64,000 nt of DNA from Chaetoceros tenuissimus. Taxonomy: Eukaryota > Bacillariophyta > Thalassiosirophyceae > Chaetocerotales > Chaetocerotaceae. The notes beneath the pieces were generated by a model, which did not search any database, had not been told where the DNA came from, and was given only the letters and a program-made list of their open reading frames with translations. Positions 10,257 through 19,823 of the stretch are shown piece by piece; within the stretch, counting starts at the first letter, position 1; each line of letters begins with the position of its first letter. The stretch is from the NCBI GenBank assembly GCA_021927905.1, contig BLLK01000069.1:186001-250000 (forward strand). Reading direction: 5' to 3'. The translations under genes were made by a program, and so were the position numbers.

Positions 10257-12464
10257 ATGACAGATGCAGATAAAGATGATCCAACACTGACCTTCAACAC
10301 AAGCTCAAATATCAATTTTTCACAGTCCGGAGGCTTGTCACGTGCCCCAGTTCTTGGGAAGAGGCAAGGGCGATCTGGAAATGACGAACCTGAGCAAGCT
10401 AGAAAAGAAAGGAAAAAGGCAAAGGCAACAACTTCTGAATACACAGGAATTACAGCTACCAAGAAAAGATTTGTCGCTCAAATCTCTTTTAGTGGAAGAG
10501 GTCGTTACCTTGGTTCATTCAAGTTACAAGCTGATGCCGCTCGAGCTTACGATCGAGCTCGACTCTTGATTCCAAGCACTCTCCATAAGCACCAGAACTT
10601 TGCCAATGAAGAGGAATACCAAACAGCCAGAGAGGATGAAATTAGAATGAGGTATAGAGAGGAGAAATCGCAGATGAAGTTGGAGTGTTTTGTAAAACAA
10701 TTTATTCCAAAATTTCTTAATGAAGCTCAGATTCTTGCAAAATGTGGACTGCCCCCAAAGTCTACTCTTTCTGGAGAATCTTTATCGACTCCATCTTCGA
10801 CTATCTCTTCAAAAGATTCTCACAACTATCAAGGCTTTCTTGAACACAATGACGCATTATCTAGCGACTCTCCTGATCACAAAGCTGAATTACGCAAAGC
10901 CAAAGTACCAAGAACATCAATGGGGACCAAACTTGCAAACAAATGCAGAACAAGCACCAGGGAAGAACTTATTGATCTTGCTTCCAGCGACGACGAAGAC
11001 AATGACGAATCCATGTCTATTTCAGCAGTTGTACCAGATGAGAGCATGAAGTCCACTAGCAAGAGGACTGAGTCTATATCTGTATCTAGCTCTGGATCTG
11101 TAAATGACGGAGAGGGAATTGTGGACTCAAGAGTAGTAGAGACTAGAGAAGCAAATGCTTCCCATTATATTGTAGCGGAGAATCAAGCTACGATCAATAA
11201 TTTGATTGCTATACAAGTCTCACCTACACACAATACAACTACCAATCAAGATAATAATCACCTTGTTTTGAAGCAGCCACTAATGCAAATGCGAGAAGAA
11301 TATTTAAACTACACAGGTGCTTACTGGAGGTCTTCCCGTCAATCGTTTTACGCTCAAATCCGTTCTAATGGAAATAAAATTTACCTTGGTTCATTCAAGT
11401 TACAAACTGATGCCGCTAAAGCATATGATCAAGCTGCACTCTTGATTCCAAGCACTCGCTATAAGAGCCCGAATTTCGCTAATGAAGAGGAATACCAAGT
11501 AGCGAGAGAGAAAGAAATTAGAGAGAGGTATGAGCAGGTGGAATCCCAGATGGCATTGGATTCTTTTGTGAGACAATGTACTCCAAAATTTCTTGATGAA
11601 GCTCAGATTCGTTACAAATTTGGACTCATCCCAAGTGATTCCAACGGTAGACTCAGAGACAGAGTCCAAAAAGAAGACGACAATGATCAAAAAGGCTTTC
11701 TTGCAGACGATGGCAAAGAACACTTCGCCAATGACTCTTCTGACGATGACGCTGACTTACGCAAAGCTAAAAAACCAAGAGTTTCACCGGAAACCAAACA
11801 GAAAAAAGTCATTGACCTTACTTTCAGCGATGATGACAATGACGAGTCCATTTCTATTTCAAGAGCTGTACCAGTTGAAAGCGTGAAGTCCACTAGCATG
11901 AATAGTACCGAGTCTATAACTGCATCTGTATCTGTGAAGGTCGGAGAGAAAATTTACCCATATGATTCGGCAGTTTTATCAGAGGCGAGCATGAAGTCCA
12001 CTAGCATGAGTAAGACCGAGTCTGTGACTGCATCTATACCTAGCTCTGAATCTCTGAATGCCAAAGAGGAAATCATGGACTCGAGGGTAGTACAGACCGG
12101 AGAAGCAAATGCTGCCCATTCTATCATTGCGGAGACCTACCCATCCACTGAAGAGAATGTCGCGGTAGAAAATAGAGCTCAAACTAAGTCTGGAGTAGGA
12201 TCTCCAACCGTTTTGAAGAATTCTCTCATGCAAATTTTGGAAATTCCAATTGAAACTATTGAAGAAAGTGAAGTCGTGAAAGACAAAATTATGGAGTATT
12301 GCGAGAAACTCTTTGATTGCCAAGGTTGCTATACTAACGATCTACTAATTACTTATTTGAAAGGGTTGTCTCCAGGGGAATTCGATATCAATATGAACTT
12401 TATGCTTCTATCTCATCAGAAGCAGGTGAAAAAATGGCTTGAGAATCAGAGAGAAGAGGGTTGA
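10257..12464 (+). CDS. AP2-like/SIM/SAM-like family protein with two AP2 domains (tandem fusion)
   Basis: Intronless, 735 residues. The order is AP2-like domain 1 (about 60-107, YLGSF ... DAARAYD), family linker, SIM 1 (ELIDLASSDDED near 237-248), Ser-rich segment, the conserved VSPTHNTTTN and HLVLKQPLMQ, then directly AP2-like domain 2 (351-397, YTGAYW ... IYLGSF), linker, SIM 2 (KVIDLTFSDDD near 517-527), Ser-rich repeats and the C-terminal helical domain. In paralogues HLVLK-x-PLMQ opens the C-terminal domain, so here the first half lost that domain at residue about 344 and was joined to a second family member. Residues 455-550 are almost the same as in the gene at 8254. Transcription-factor function is inferred. 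Confidence 0.75.
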   Translation: MTDADKDDPTLTFNTSSNINFSQSGGLSRAPVLGKRQGRSGNDEPEQARKERKKAKATTSEYTGITATKKRFVAQISFSGRGRYLGSFKLQADAARAYDRARLLIPSTLHKHQNFANEEEYQTAREDEIRMRYREEKSQMKLECFVKQFIPKFLNEAQILAKCGLPPKSTLSGESLSTPSSTISSKDSHNYQGFLEHNDALSSDSPDHKAELRKAKVPRTSMGTKLANKCRTSTREELIDLASSDDEDNDESMSISAVVPDESMKSTSKRTESISVSSSGSVNDGEGIVDSRVVETREANASHYIVAENQATINNLIAIQVSPTHNTTTNQDNNHLVLKQPLMQMREEYLNYTGAYWRSSRQSFYAQIRSNGNKIYLGSFKLQTDAAKAYDQAALLIPSTRYKSPNFANEEEYQVAREKEIRERYEQVESQMALDSFVRQCTPKFLDEAQIRYKFGLIPSDSNGRLRDRVQKEDDNDQKGFLADDGKEHFANDSSDDDADLRKAKKPRVSPETKQKKVIDLTFSDDDNDESISISRAVPVESVKSTSMNSTESITASVSVKVGEKIYPYDSAVLSEASMKSTSMSKTESVTASIPSSESLNAKEEIMDSRVVQTGEANAAHSIIAETYPSTEENVAVENRAQTKSGVGSPTVLKNSLMQILEIPIETIEESEVVKDKIMEYCEKLFDCQGCYTNDLLITYLKGLSPGEFDINMNFMLLSHQKQVKKWLENQREEG

Positions 12465-12622
12465 TTGGCGAAAAGGTAAAGAAATGAGCATGATTCTTAT
12501 AGAATGAATGAAGCGATTGAAGAGAAATTGATTAATATTATTGAATCTTGAGGTTTTTGTAAAATAGAACTTCTATAATCTATTATGCTTTCTCGAAATA
12601 TGTCCATTCTCTGTGTCCTTCT
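11988..12622 (+). repeat. Recent direct duplication, copy A (pair with 14392-14992)
   Basis: This segment, covering the C-terminal coding region, stop and 3' flank of the two-AP2 gene, is nearly identical to 14392-14992. By eye only one coding substitution (Ala to Val in ENV[AV]VEN), one loss of about 37 bp after the stop codon and one extra T separate them. This is far closer than the rest of the two genes and suggests recent gene conversion or duplication. Confidence 0.8.
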
Positions 12623-12842
12623 GAATAATCTTGTTTCATTCTTTTGAAAAATAAGTTTCCATCTGCTTTGAAAGCAGCTTCGTGAAGATCTTCTCCTCTT
12701 AAACTCTTTGAGTTTCTCTACGTAGACAATCTTTCATTTCTAATTCTATTCATATTTATGGTTTGTTCTTTACGGACTCAACTAAATAGTGAACAAACGT
12801 TGCTCGAGATCGAGCCCAGATCGTCGCATAATATTCGTGAAG
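12547..12842 (-). pseudogene. Decayed tail of the Cys-motif gene, remnant 2
   Basis: Minus-strand match to the last exon of the gene at 27829-28973, here the longest of the antisense copies: it reaches back past the GAACAAACCAT equivalent to the segment encoding Arg-Ser-Gly-Phe-Asp-Leu-Glu. Frame lost. It lies just downstream of, and facing, the AP2-like gene ending at 12464. Confidence 0.75.
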
Positions 12843-13080
12843 TTTTTTTAATATAAAAGTGTTCTTTCTATTCGTCAAGTCTAGCTTTTGTGTGCAGTTT
12901 TCAATTTGATGAATTGATACAATGCATTGCACGAGTATAGTTCTCCAACTTGAGTTTCAGGTTCATACATATTTAATCAATCTTTCGATACCTTTGCTTG
13001 TTCATGCAATAGCTACATGAAGACACTACTAAGAAGAAATCTAGAATAAATTGAAAGAATTCGACTGACACTCAATCGTG

Positions 13081-13169
13081 TTTTTCTCTCACTTTGGTCG
13101 AGAATTCGGACTGAAAACAGCGTGTCAAATCAGCTTGAAGATTTGATACTTTTCGACTGATGAAATCAT
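13081..13169 (+). promoter_or_regulatory. Conserved leader element of the AP2-like family, copy 3
   Basis: Contains GGACTGAAAACAGCGTGTCA, GCTTGAAGATTTGAT and TTTTCGACTGATGAAATCAT, aligned with copies 1 and 2. It ends 144 bp before the ATG at 13314, further away than in the other genes. This fits the altered 5' end of that gene. Confidence 0.5.
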
Positions 13170-13313
13170 TTTTTGGTGGTAACAAAATATTAATCTGTTT
13201 ATAATTTGCAGATCCTAAAATCTTTTGGGTAGTAACTCTTTTGAAAGTCTTTGGATACCAATCTCTTTATCCCGACTACCTCTAGATCATAAAAGCGAAG
13301 AGAGATCTAAAAA

Positions 13314-14868
13314 ATGGTAGGAGTTGCCTCTCTCCCTAATTCAAAGTTCAAGAGCCGCATTTCTAATAGAGGAATTCTGAAAGACCTTGGTCAATTCCAG
13401 TTGGAATCCGACGCTGGTATGGTTTATGATGAAGCTAGGAAATTGCTTTCTGTCCTTACACCATCTGTTCATAGACCAAAGCCAAACTTTGATGATTTCG
13501 ATCAGTACGAGGAAGCAAGAAAGGAGGAACTTCAATCGAAATACAATGATATTGAAACTGACAAGAAGATCGACTTTGAGACGTTTGCTAAGAAATTCCC
13601 AATTCCTTATGACGACATCAAGCAAGCTGTCCTTTGTGAAAAGTTAGGCTTGGATAGATTGGATCTAATCATGTCGCGTAAATATACATTCTTACATCCT
13701 AATGGAAAGGTCAACACAGAGCTTCACGACTTGTGCTGGAGCTGCGGGAAACAAGAGAACGGATGCAGACATCCAAGTCTCAAGTAAGTGCACAAAGTTT
13801 AACTTATCTACCAGGCAGTCTTCTTTCACTTCACACTCATACCCTCTTCTTCATCTCCTTCCTTTTCTAAGGTTCCCCACCTGTCAAGATTGTAGCGATC
13901 CTGTTATTATTGGTGGCATCAAATGCTCTTGGTGCTTCGAGAAAGAAACGGAAGAAGTATTTGAATGTGATGGAAAAGAGGGAACGTGCAAAAAGCAGTT
14001 TTGTGGGGACTGTGTCTTCATGTCTCAAGGCGGAGGTAGAGAGGGTGCTGAGTATGTGAAGCGAATTAGGAAGGAAGGAGAAAGTGGGACATGGATATGT
14101 CCATACTGCGAGCCTACTCCAACATTGATTGCATTACGTGCTATCCCTGTAATTGCTCGAGTCAAGGAGGAAGAAGAAGACATCTATCAAGGCCTTCTTG
14201 GATCAGATGATAGCTTCTTCCCCCCTTCCGACGATGAAGCTGACTTACTCAAAGCTAAAAAACCAAGGGTTTCATCGGAAAGCAATCTTCCAAACAATGG
14301 TAGCATGGAGAAAGAAGTCATTGACCTCGTTTCCAGCGATGAGGAAGACAATGACGAGTCCATTTCTATTTCAAGAGCTGTACCAGTTGAAAGCATGAAG
14401 TCCACTAGCATGAGTAAGACCGAGTCTGTGACTGCATCTATACCTAGCTCTGAATCTCTGAATGCCAAAGAGGAAATCATGGACTCGAGGGTAGTACAGA
14501 CCGGAGAAGCAAATGCTGCCCATTCTATCATTGCGGAGACCTACCCATCCACTGAAGAGAATGTCGTGGTAGAAAATAGAGCTCAAACTAAGTCTGGAGT
14601 AGGATCTCCAACCGTTTTGAAGAATTCTCTCATGCAAATTTTGGAAATTCCAATTGAAACTATTGAAGAAAGTGAAGTCGTGAAAGACAAAATTATGGAG
14701 TATTGCGAGAAACTCTTTGATTGCCAAGGTTGCTATACTAACGATCTACTAATTACTTATTTGAAAGGGTTGTCTCCAGGGGAATTCGATATCAATATGA
14801 ACTTTATGCTTCTATCTCATCAGAAGCAGGTGAAAAAATGGCTTGAGAATCAGAGAGAAGAGGGTTGA
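13314..14868 (+). CDS. AP2-like/SIM/SAM-like family protein carrying an ADD-type zinc finger
   Basis: Exons 13314-13783 and 13872-14868 join across an 88-nt intron to give 488 residues. Residues 1-46 are a short, worn AP2-like domain (LGQFQLESDAGMVYDEA). Residues about 139-237 hold twelve Cys in the order CWSC, CQDC, CSWC, C-x6-C-x4-C-x2-C and CPYC: a GATA-like finger followed by a PHD-like finger, with Trp before the last pair. This is the layout of the ADD domain of DNMT3 and ATRX, which binds histone H3 tails. No methyltransferase or helicase domain follows. Instead come a SIM (EVIDLVSSDEED), Ser-rich repeats and the family C-terminal domain, whose DNA is nearly identical to that of the gene ending at 12464. 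The intron lies inside the zinc finger. H3 reading is an inference. Confidence 0.75.
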
Positions 14869-14992
14869 TTGGCGAAAAGGTAAAGAAATGAGCATGATTC
14901 TTATAGAATGAATCTTGAGGTTTTTGTAAAATAGAACTTCTATAATCTATTATGCTTTTCTCGAAATATGTCCATTCTCTGTGTCCTCCTGA
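14392..14992 (+). repeat. Recent direct duplication, copy B (pair with 11988-12622)
   Basis: Second copy of the near-identical block, ending within the Cys-motif remnant. Relative to copy A it lacks about 37 bp in the 3' flank; the loss is bounded by short GAAT repeats, as expected for slippage or microhomology deletion. Confidence 0.8.
14917..14992 (-). pseudogene. Decayed tail of the Cys-motif gene, remnant 3 (short)
   Basis: The stretch with TTCTATAATCTATTATGC and TCCATTCTCTGTGTCCTCCT matches the reverse complement of the final codons and 3' flank of the gene at 27829-28973. Similarity stops abruptly at about 14992, the end of the duplicated block. Confidence 0.6.
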
Positions 14993-15547
14993 TATCTGCA
15001 TTTGTATTTTACTCAGCTTCTATTCTCCCCGCTTTTGTCTTTTTTCTTTTTGCGATTTCATTTCTTTCTTGATGCTCAATAAAGGTTTGTATTTCATAGG
15101 AGGCTGAGGTGAGGAGGTAGATACGTCTATATTCACTCGCATTTCCTTTTCTGAGTTTCTGAATAAAATACCAGGAGAACTTTCTCCTGTACATACGATT
15201 TAATTCTTGTCTTTGCATGCACCACTAAGAAATTGCACCATCTCAATAATTACGTGGACTTGAGAAACAAAGTACCATTCGCTGATACTACTGCCATCGT
15301 ACTCTCATGAAACCATAATTCAGCTCTGCTGAGAGCTCATGATTTGGAACAATTAGCTGCCTCTGAATTCGAACAATACTTCCCACTTCCGATTCTCAGT
15401 GTTCTATGCACTATTATCCACAACCAGCGTTTCAAAGTGTAACTTTGATTCAATTGAATTCCGAGATGTGATTCAGTGTTGGATGGGCCATAGAAATAAT
15501 ACGTCTAAAGAAACTCTCATCAATAGTATCAATATTCAAGTTCGATT
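14993..15547. other. Intergenic, no gene recognised
   Basis: Sequence after the end of the duplicated block. Minus-strand codons near 15009-15218 give a Lys/Arg/Tyr-rich run of 69 residues, and plus-strand fragments near 15340-15480 look weakly protein-like but are broken by stops. No family was recognised. It may be degraded coding DNA. Confidence 0.3.
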
Positions 15548-16474
15548 TCACTCATCTATCGTACAATCATAACCATTTCTCCAAAGCTCATAGCTATTCT
15601 CAATTTCTTTCTTTGCCTTCAACATCTCATTCCATAATACTCCATCGTCGGCATCTTCTCGACAGATATCACCACCAAGTATATAAGGGGTGATACTCAC
15701 TTCTTCCACGTTCCTTGTCGCCTTTCGAGACCATACTTTGGACCATAACTCCCGCTGAGCTACTTTACATTCTTCTTTCAAATCATTCCCATACAAAACA
15801 TGAATATGATCCAAATGCGGTACAATCTCCACCTCCAATACCTCTTCTGTATCTTCCCCATCACATACAACACCATCATGACCCCAATACATACAGTCCC
15901 TATACCATTCCCAAATCGAAGCTGTCAATCGAAAAGGAGGCAATACTTCCAACATATCTCGTGTCAAAGATGGAGTACCAAATATCCCCGGTTGTAAAAT
16001 ATCATGTGATATCCCCGTTAAGTGATGTGGACTATTGCCCATGATGTCTGTTTCTCTTCCATATTTACCAATGTAGGAATGTTCTTCAAGGAATTGAGCT
16101 GATGTGGAAAGTACATCGGAATAAAACTCAATGTTTTCTTTTGATAGACTCTTCTTGGATATTTCATGTTGTTCAAAGCAAGGTTTGCAGTTGATGTGAG
16201 TGACTATATTTCCAAGAGATGATATTTGATCGAGTTGGAGGTTGAAGTTGTCAATGGATTTCAATTGTATGTCGACAATGAGTTTCAGATCTTGCTGTTG
16301 AAGTTCTGTTCTCAAGTTCATCTGTAAATCTTTCTTTTGAGACAAATGTGAGAGTGGCGCTTGAATGCCTCGAAAGCCCGCATCTTTTATACGTTGGAAA
16401 TATTTCGATGAGTAACATTTGAGAGAATTAGTTGTATGGTTGGCTGTATAGATTGCCAGCCTTGGTATTGCCAT
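15548..16474 (-). CDS. Xylose-isomerase-like TIM-barrel protein, possible pseudoenzyme
   Basis: Single exon, 308 residues from the ATG at 16474; upstream in-frame codons lack an ATG. The pattern is that of sugar phosphate isomerase/epimerase barrels: LAIYTANHTT on strand 1, GFRGIQAPL on strand 2, GISHDILQPGIFGTPSLTRD and RLTASIWEW on the middle strands and HLDHIHVLYGN near the end. In active members the equivalents of the last two read as metal-binding Glu/His and Asp-x-Ser-His positions. Here GISHD keeps an acid but TASIWEW replaces the usual TADxSHW, so the metal site looks altered. Substrate is unknown. The fold call is moderately secure; activity is doubtful. Confidence 0.5.
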   Translation of the reverse strand: MAIPRLAIYTANHTTNSLKCYSSKYFQRIKDAGFRGIQAPLSHLSQKKDLQMNLRTELQQQDLKLIVDIQLKSIDNFNLQLDQISSLGNIVTHINCKPCFEQHEISKKSLSKENIEFYSDVLSTSAQFLEEHSYIGKYGRETDIMGNSPHHLTGISHDILQPGIFGTPSLTRDMLEVLPPFRLTASIWEWYRDCMYWGHDGVVCDGEDTEEVLEVEIVPHLDHIHVLYGNDLKEECKVAQRELWSKVWSRKATRNVEEVSITPYILGGDICREDADDGVLWNEMLKAKKEIENSYELWRNGYDCTIDE

Positions 16475-16651
16475 TTGAATTAATGAAATACTAGAGAGAA
16501 GTAGACTACACAAAAGATCCAATGTTCAATCAATGTTCTTCGTCATTCTCCTCTCTTTTCGTGTTTGACCAAAATTAGATGCTTTTGATAGGTGTCAGAA
16601 TCTAAATCATTCAGAAATGATGATGACGTGTACTAATTTGCAGCCACAAAA

Positions 16652-17014
16652 ATGAAGGAGCTGCTCGCTGAGAGATCACATTCCCTCTCCTCATCCTCAT
16701 CTTTCATCTTTCGGTGTAATGGTGGAGTATACAATACCGAAGAATGTGGTTTCGACGGAGGCGATTGCATAGACTTCAATACAAACTATCCAAACTGCAC
16801 AGTGGATTATCCTTATCGAATTGGAGATGGAGAATGTTGGGGTGGAGCATACAATACCGAAGAATGTGGTTTCGACGGAGGCGATTGCATAGACTTCAAT
16901 ACAAACTATCCAAATTGCACAGTGGATTACCCTTCTTCGATTGGAGATGGCTGGTGTGATGAAGGAGCATACAACACGGAAGAATGCGGCTGGGATGGTG
17001 GAGATTGTGATTAA
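16652..17014 (+). CDS. LNR (Lin-12/Notch repeat)-like protein with 40-residue tandem repeats
   Basis: A 120-residue frame with two and a half repeats of a 40-residue unit (period 120 bp: 16721-16840, 16841-16960, 16961-17014). Each unit contains IGDG-x-C, YNTEECG[FW]DGGDC and [10 protein letters not shown], the Cys and Asp pattern of calcium-binding LNR modules. The first repeat lacks its IGDG part. There is no signal peptide although LNR modules are normally extracellular; a TTTGCAG just upstream (16637-16643) could be a splice acceptor, so the true 5' end may lie further left or be lost. The role is unknown. Confidence 0.5.
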   Translation: MKELLAERSHSLSSSSSFIFRCNGGVYNTEECGFDGGDCIDFNTNYPNCTVDYPYRIGDGECWGGAYNTEECGFDGGDCIDFNTNYPNCTVDYPSSIGDGWCDEGAYNTEECGWDGGDCD

Positions 17015-17510
17015 AATTAAACCAATTGTTTCTTTATTGCTTTGTTTCAATCCATGTACAATGGATCAATCATCAAAATCACATCATCGTCATTGTTTTT
17101 ACCAAAGAACAAGCAAGTTTGATTCGACGAGGATGAATTGAAGCAGTATTTCTCCAAACAAGTCGAGAAGTTTATCCTTCATAATTAGTTACTTTTGAAT
17201 CCAAGAGTTTAAACATGTGATAGAGGTTGGAAGGAACAGAAGAAAATAGAAACTAGAAAAATAGAAACATGAGAAGAATATCATTCTTGTAATGACTTTG
17301 ATACCTGTCATGAGACACGATTGCAAAGATTCAAAGACAAAATCTTCAACCAGTAGCTCGTGAAGAATCAAGAAGCCAAGAACATTCGTTACGACCACCA
17401 CCACTCACACATCAAGATAGACTGCATCAATAGAATCTTATTTACATTGCAAAAGAGTAACATTAACTACTCTCTAGAGAGCCAACTTATTAACCACCTT
17501 CATACATATT
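17015..17510. other. Intergenic, nothing recognised
   Basis: Spacer of about 500 bp between the LNR gene and the first kinase gene. It should contain the kinase promoter. Short frames on both strands show no coding character. Confidence 0.4.
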
Positions 17511-19403
17511 ATGGGAAACTGCACCGGAGTCTGTGACGATGAGTCATCCAAAGATCATGCAATCCTCAAAGTAGATTCAGCAGCCAGTAACGGAAAAAGC
17601 ACCACTCGATCCAACCTCGTATTCAACACCACCAAAAGAAATGTATCAGACTACTACACAGTCGTTAGAATGCTAGGAGAAGGCTCCATGGGATCAGTAG
17701 CATGTGTCCGTAAAAAACAAGATGCAGTCGGTGGATCAGCCTACACCATTAAAAAAAAGAATTGGTTCGGTCGCAAATCTGTCGTGCGAAAGAATATCCC
17801 AATGGATGTGATTTCTGATTCCCGTACCAAATTGTATGCTTTGAAAAGTATCATTCTATCAAGAGTCTCGAATGATTTTATTGAAGAATTGAGAAATGAG
17901 ATTCGTATTTTGCAGAGTTTGGATCATCCCAATATCGTCAAGGCTTATGAAGTCTATGAGTCCAAAGTGAATCTTTATGTTGTGCTTCAACATTGCTCCG
18001 GGGGAGATTTATACGCGAGAGTGCCTTATAGTGAAAAGGACTCTGCTAAAATTGTTGGCAAACTCATGAGTGCTGTGGCGTATATGCATGCGCATAATGT
18101 TTGTCATCGGGATATCAAGTTTGAAAACATCATGTTTGAAAGTAATGCTCCTGATGCTGAGATTAAATTGATTGATTTTGGGTTGAGTAAAGCTTACAGT
18201 CCTGAAAAGAAATTCATGAGTGAAGGAGTTGGAACTATTTATACCATGGTGAGTACGGGAGTTAATATGTTTAAGGAAATGAGAGAAACGTGATTTTAGC
18301 TAGAAGAAACAATGAGCTACTTTACTTTGCGAGACATTACATATCACATACTCTAGCTAGCTATCATTATTTTCAACAGGTATACTTGCACCCCCTTCTC
18401 TTTGACTAACTTACCACTTTTCCACTTCATACAGGCACCACAAGTATTACGTGGAGTATACACATCTCAGGCAGACAATTGGAGCATCGGAGTAGTCACA
18501 TACATGCTACTTTCATCCACCAAACCATTCTACGGAAAGAAACGTAGACACGTAGTCAACAAAATCCTAAAGGGGGAATATACATTCTACTCCAAAGCAT
18601 GGAACACACTCTCACAAGATTCCAAAGATTTCGTATCAGCATTACTCCAAGTTGACTCTAAAAAACGCATGACTGCCAAAGATGCACTAGCACATCCATG
18701 GCTCAATACACAATTTGCATTAAGTGATCGTCTACCAACCAGAGAAACTATGCAAAGTATACATGAATCTATCGCGAGTTATGCATCTACTGGTGAATTT
18801 AAAAAGATGGCATTGATGGTGATTGCACATCAATCTACCACAGATGATATATCCGAGTTACGTAAAGTGTTTGATGCGTATGATACTGCCAATGATGGGA
18901 CAATTACCTATGAAGAATTTTACCAAGCTATCAAGAGTGTGAATGAAAATTATACCGATGCGGATATTGAACAATTGTTCAAGAGTGTGGATACTGGGAA
19001 TGACAACAAGATTTATTATTTGGAGTTTTTAGCTGCTACTTTGGAAGCAAGGGGTAGAATCACGGAAGAGAGATTAGCTGATGCCTTTGATAGAATTGAT
19101 AGTGATGACAGTGGAGCTATTTCTCGTGAGAATTTGATGGAATTGTTGGGTAGTGAATACTCGGAAGAAAAAATCAATGCATTCTTGGATGAAGTAGATA
19201 CAGATGGAGATGGAAGTATCTCTTTTGAAGAATTTTTAAAATGTTTCCAAGAAGATCAAAGAAAACAAGTGAGGAAATTCAGACCAGAATATGGTGAAAG
19301 TGGAATCAGTAATGATAGTTCTCCAATGCCATCGACAAGAAGTGACTTGTTTGAAGTTGGCGAACCAGCCATTGATGAGGAAGAAAAAACGGAATGCGAA
19401 TAA
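17511..19403 (+). CDS. Calcium-dependent protein kinase (CDPK), first of a tandem pair
   Basis: Exons 17511-18248 and 18435-19403 (186-nt intron) encode 568 residues. It begins MGNCTG, a good N-myristoylation and palmitoylation site, suggesting membrane attachment. The Ser/Thr kinase domain starts at the Gly loop LGEGSMGSV (about 55-63). The catalytic Lys is in YALKSI after an insert of about 40 basic residues. CHRDIKFEN and IDFGLSK give the catalytic and metal loops. The APQVL substrate-binding segment starts exon 2. A junction helix and four EF-hands follow (DTANDGTITYEEF, DTGNDNKIYYLEF, DSDDSGAISRENL, DTDGDGSISFEEF), the last being the most canonical. Calcium binding should relieve autoinhibition, as known for CDPKs. 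Confidence 0.93.
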
Positions 19404-19823
19404 GACTTTGAATAGGACTGGGAAAAGATTCAGAATGAATAGAAAAAAAGAGAATGGGAACATGGTTTATAACATAATTTTACACATTTAAAAGATCAAT
19501 CTTTTGTTTCAGTCAATTTCAATTCAAAATTCTTAATAGAAATGAAATTTCTATCCAACGCAAAGCACTGACCAACTAAATTATCCATCATTGTTTCAAA
19601 AGGCTCTTTTAGACACGTGCGAGTCATATCCGTTACTAGTGTGTGTACAAAGTTCTGTTCGGTCGTGTGTATCGAGTATCTTTGAATCTTCCCTTTTGAG
19701 AAGAAAGCGCTGCGGCTTCATTCTTCCCGACCAAAAAGCAACGTTACTTCGTTTTTCTTTCTTCATTATTCTTCAAAGTAATATTTAGGCTTTGGGGTTC
19801 TGTCTATTCTCTCTCAAGTAACA
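19404..19823. other. Intergenic between the two kinase genes
   Basis: Spacer of 420 bp with the 3' UTR of the first kinase and the promoter of the second. No RNA gene or repeat was seen. Confidence 0.4.

Noticed and set aside
8254-14868. AP2-type domains as part of homing endonucleases or mobile integrases
   Set aside because: AP2 domains also occur in homing endonucleases, but no HNH, GIY-YIG or integrase catalytic motif is present in any of the six genes, and no target-site duplications were seen at the gene edges.
13314-14868. DNMT3-type DNA methyltransferase suggested by the ADD finger
   Set aside because: No PC, ENV or SAM-binding motifs follow the finger; the rest of the protein is the SIM and C-terminal domain of the AP2-like family.
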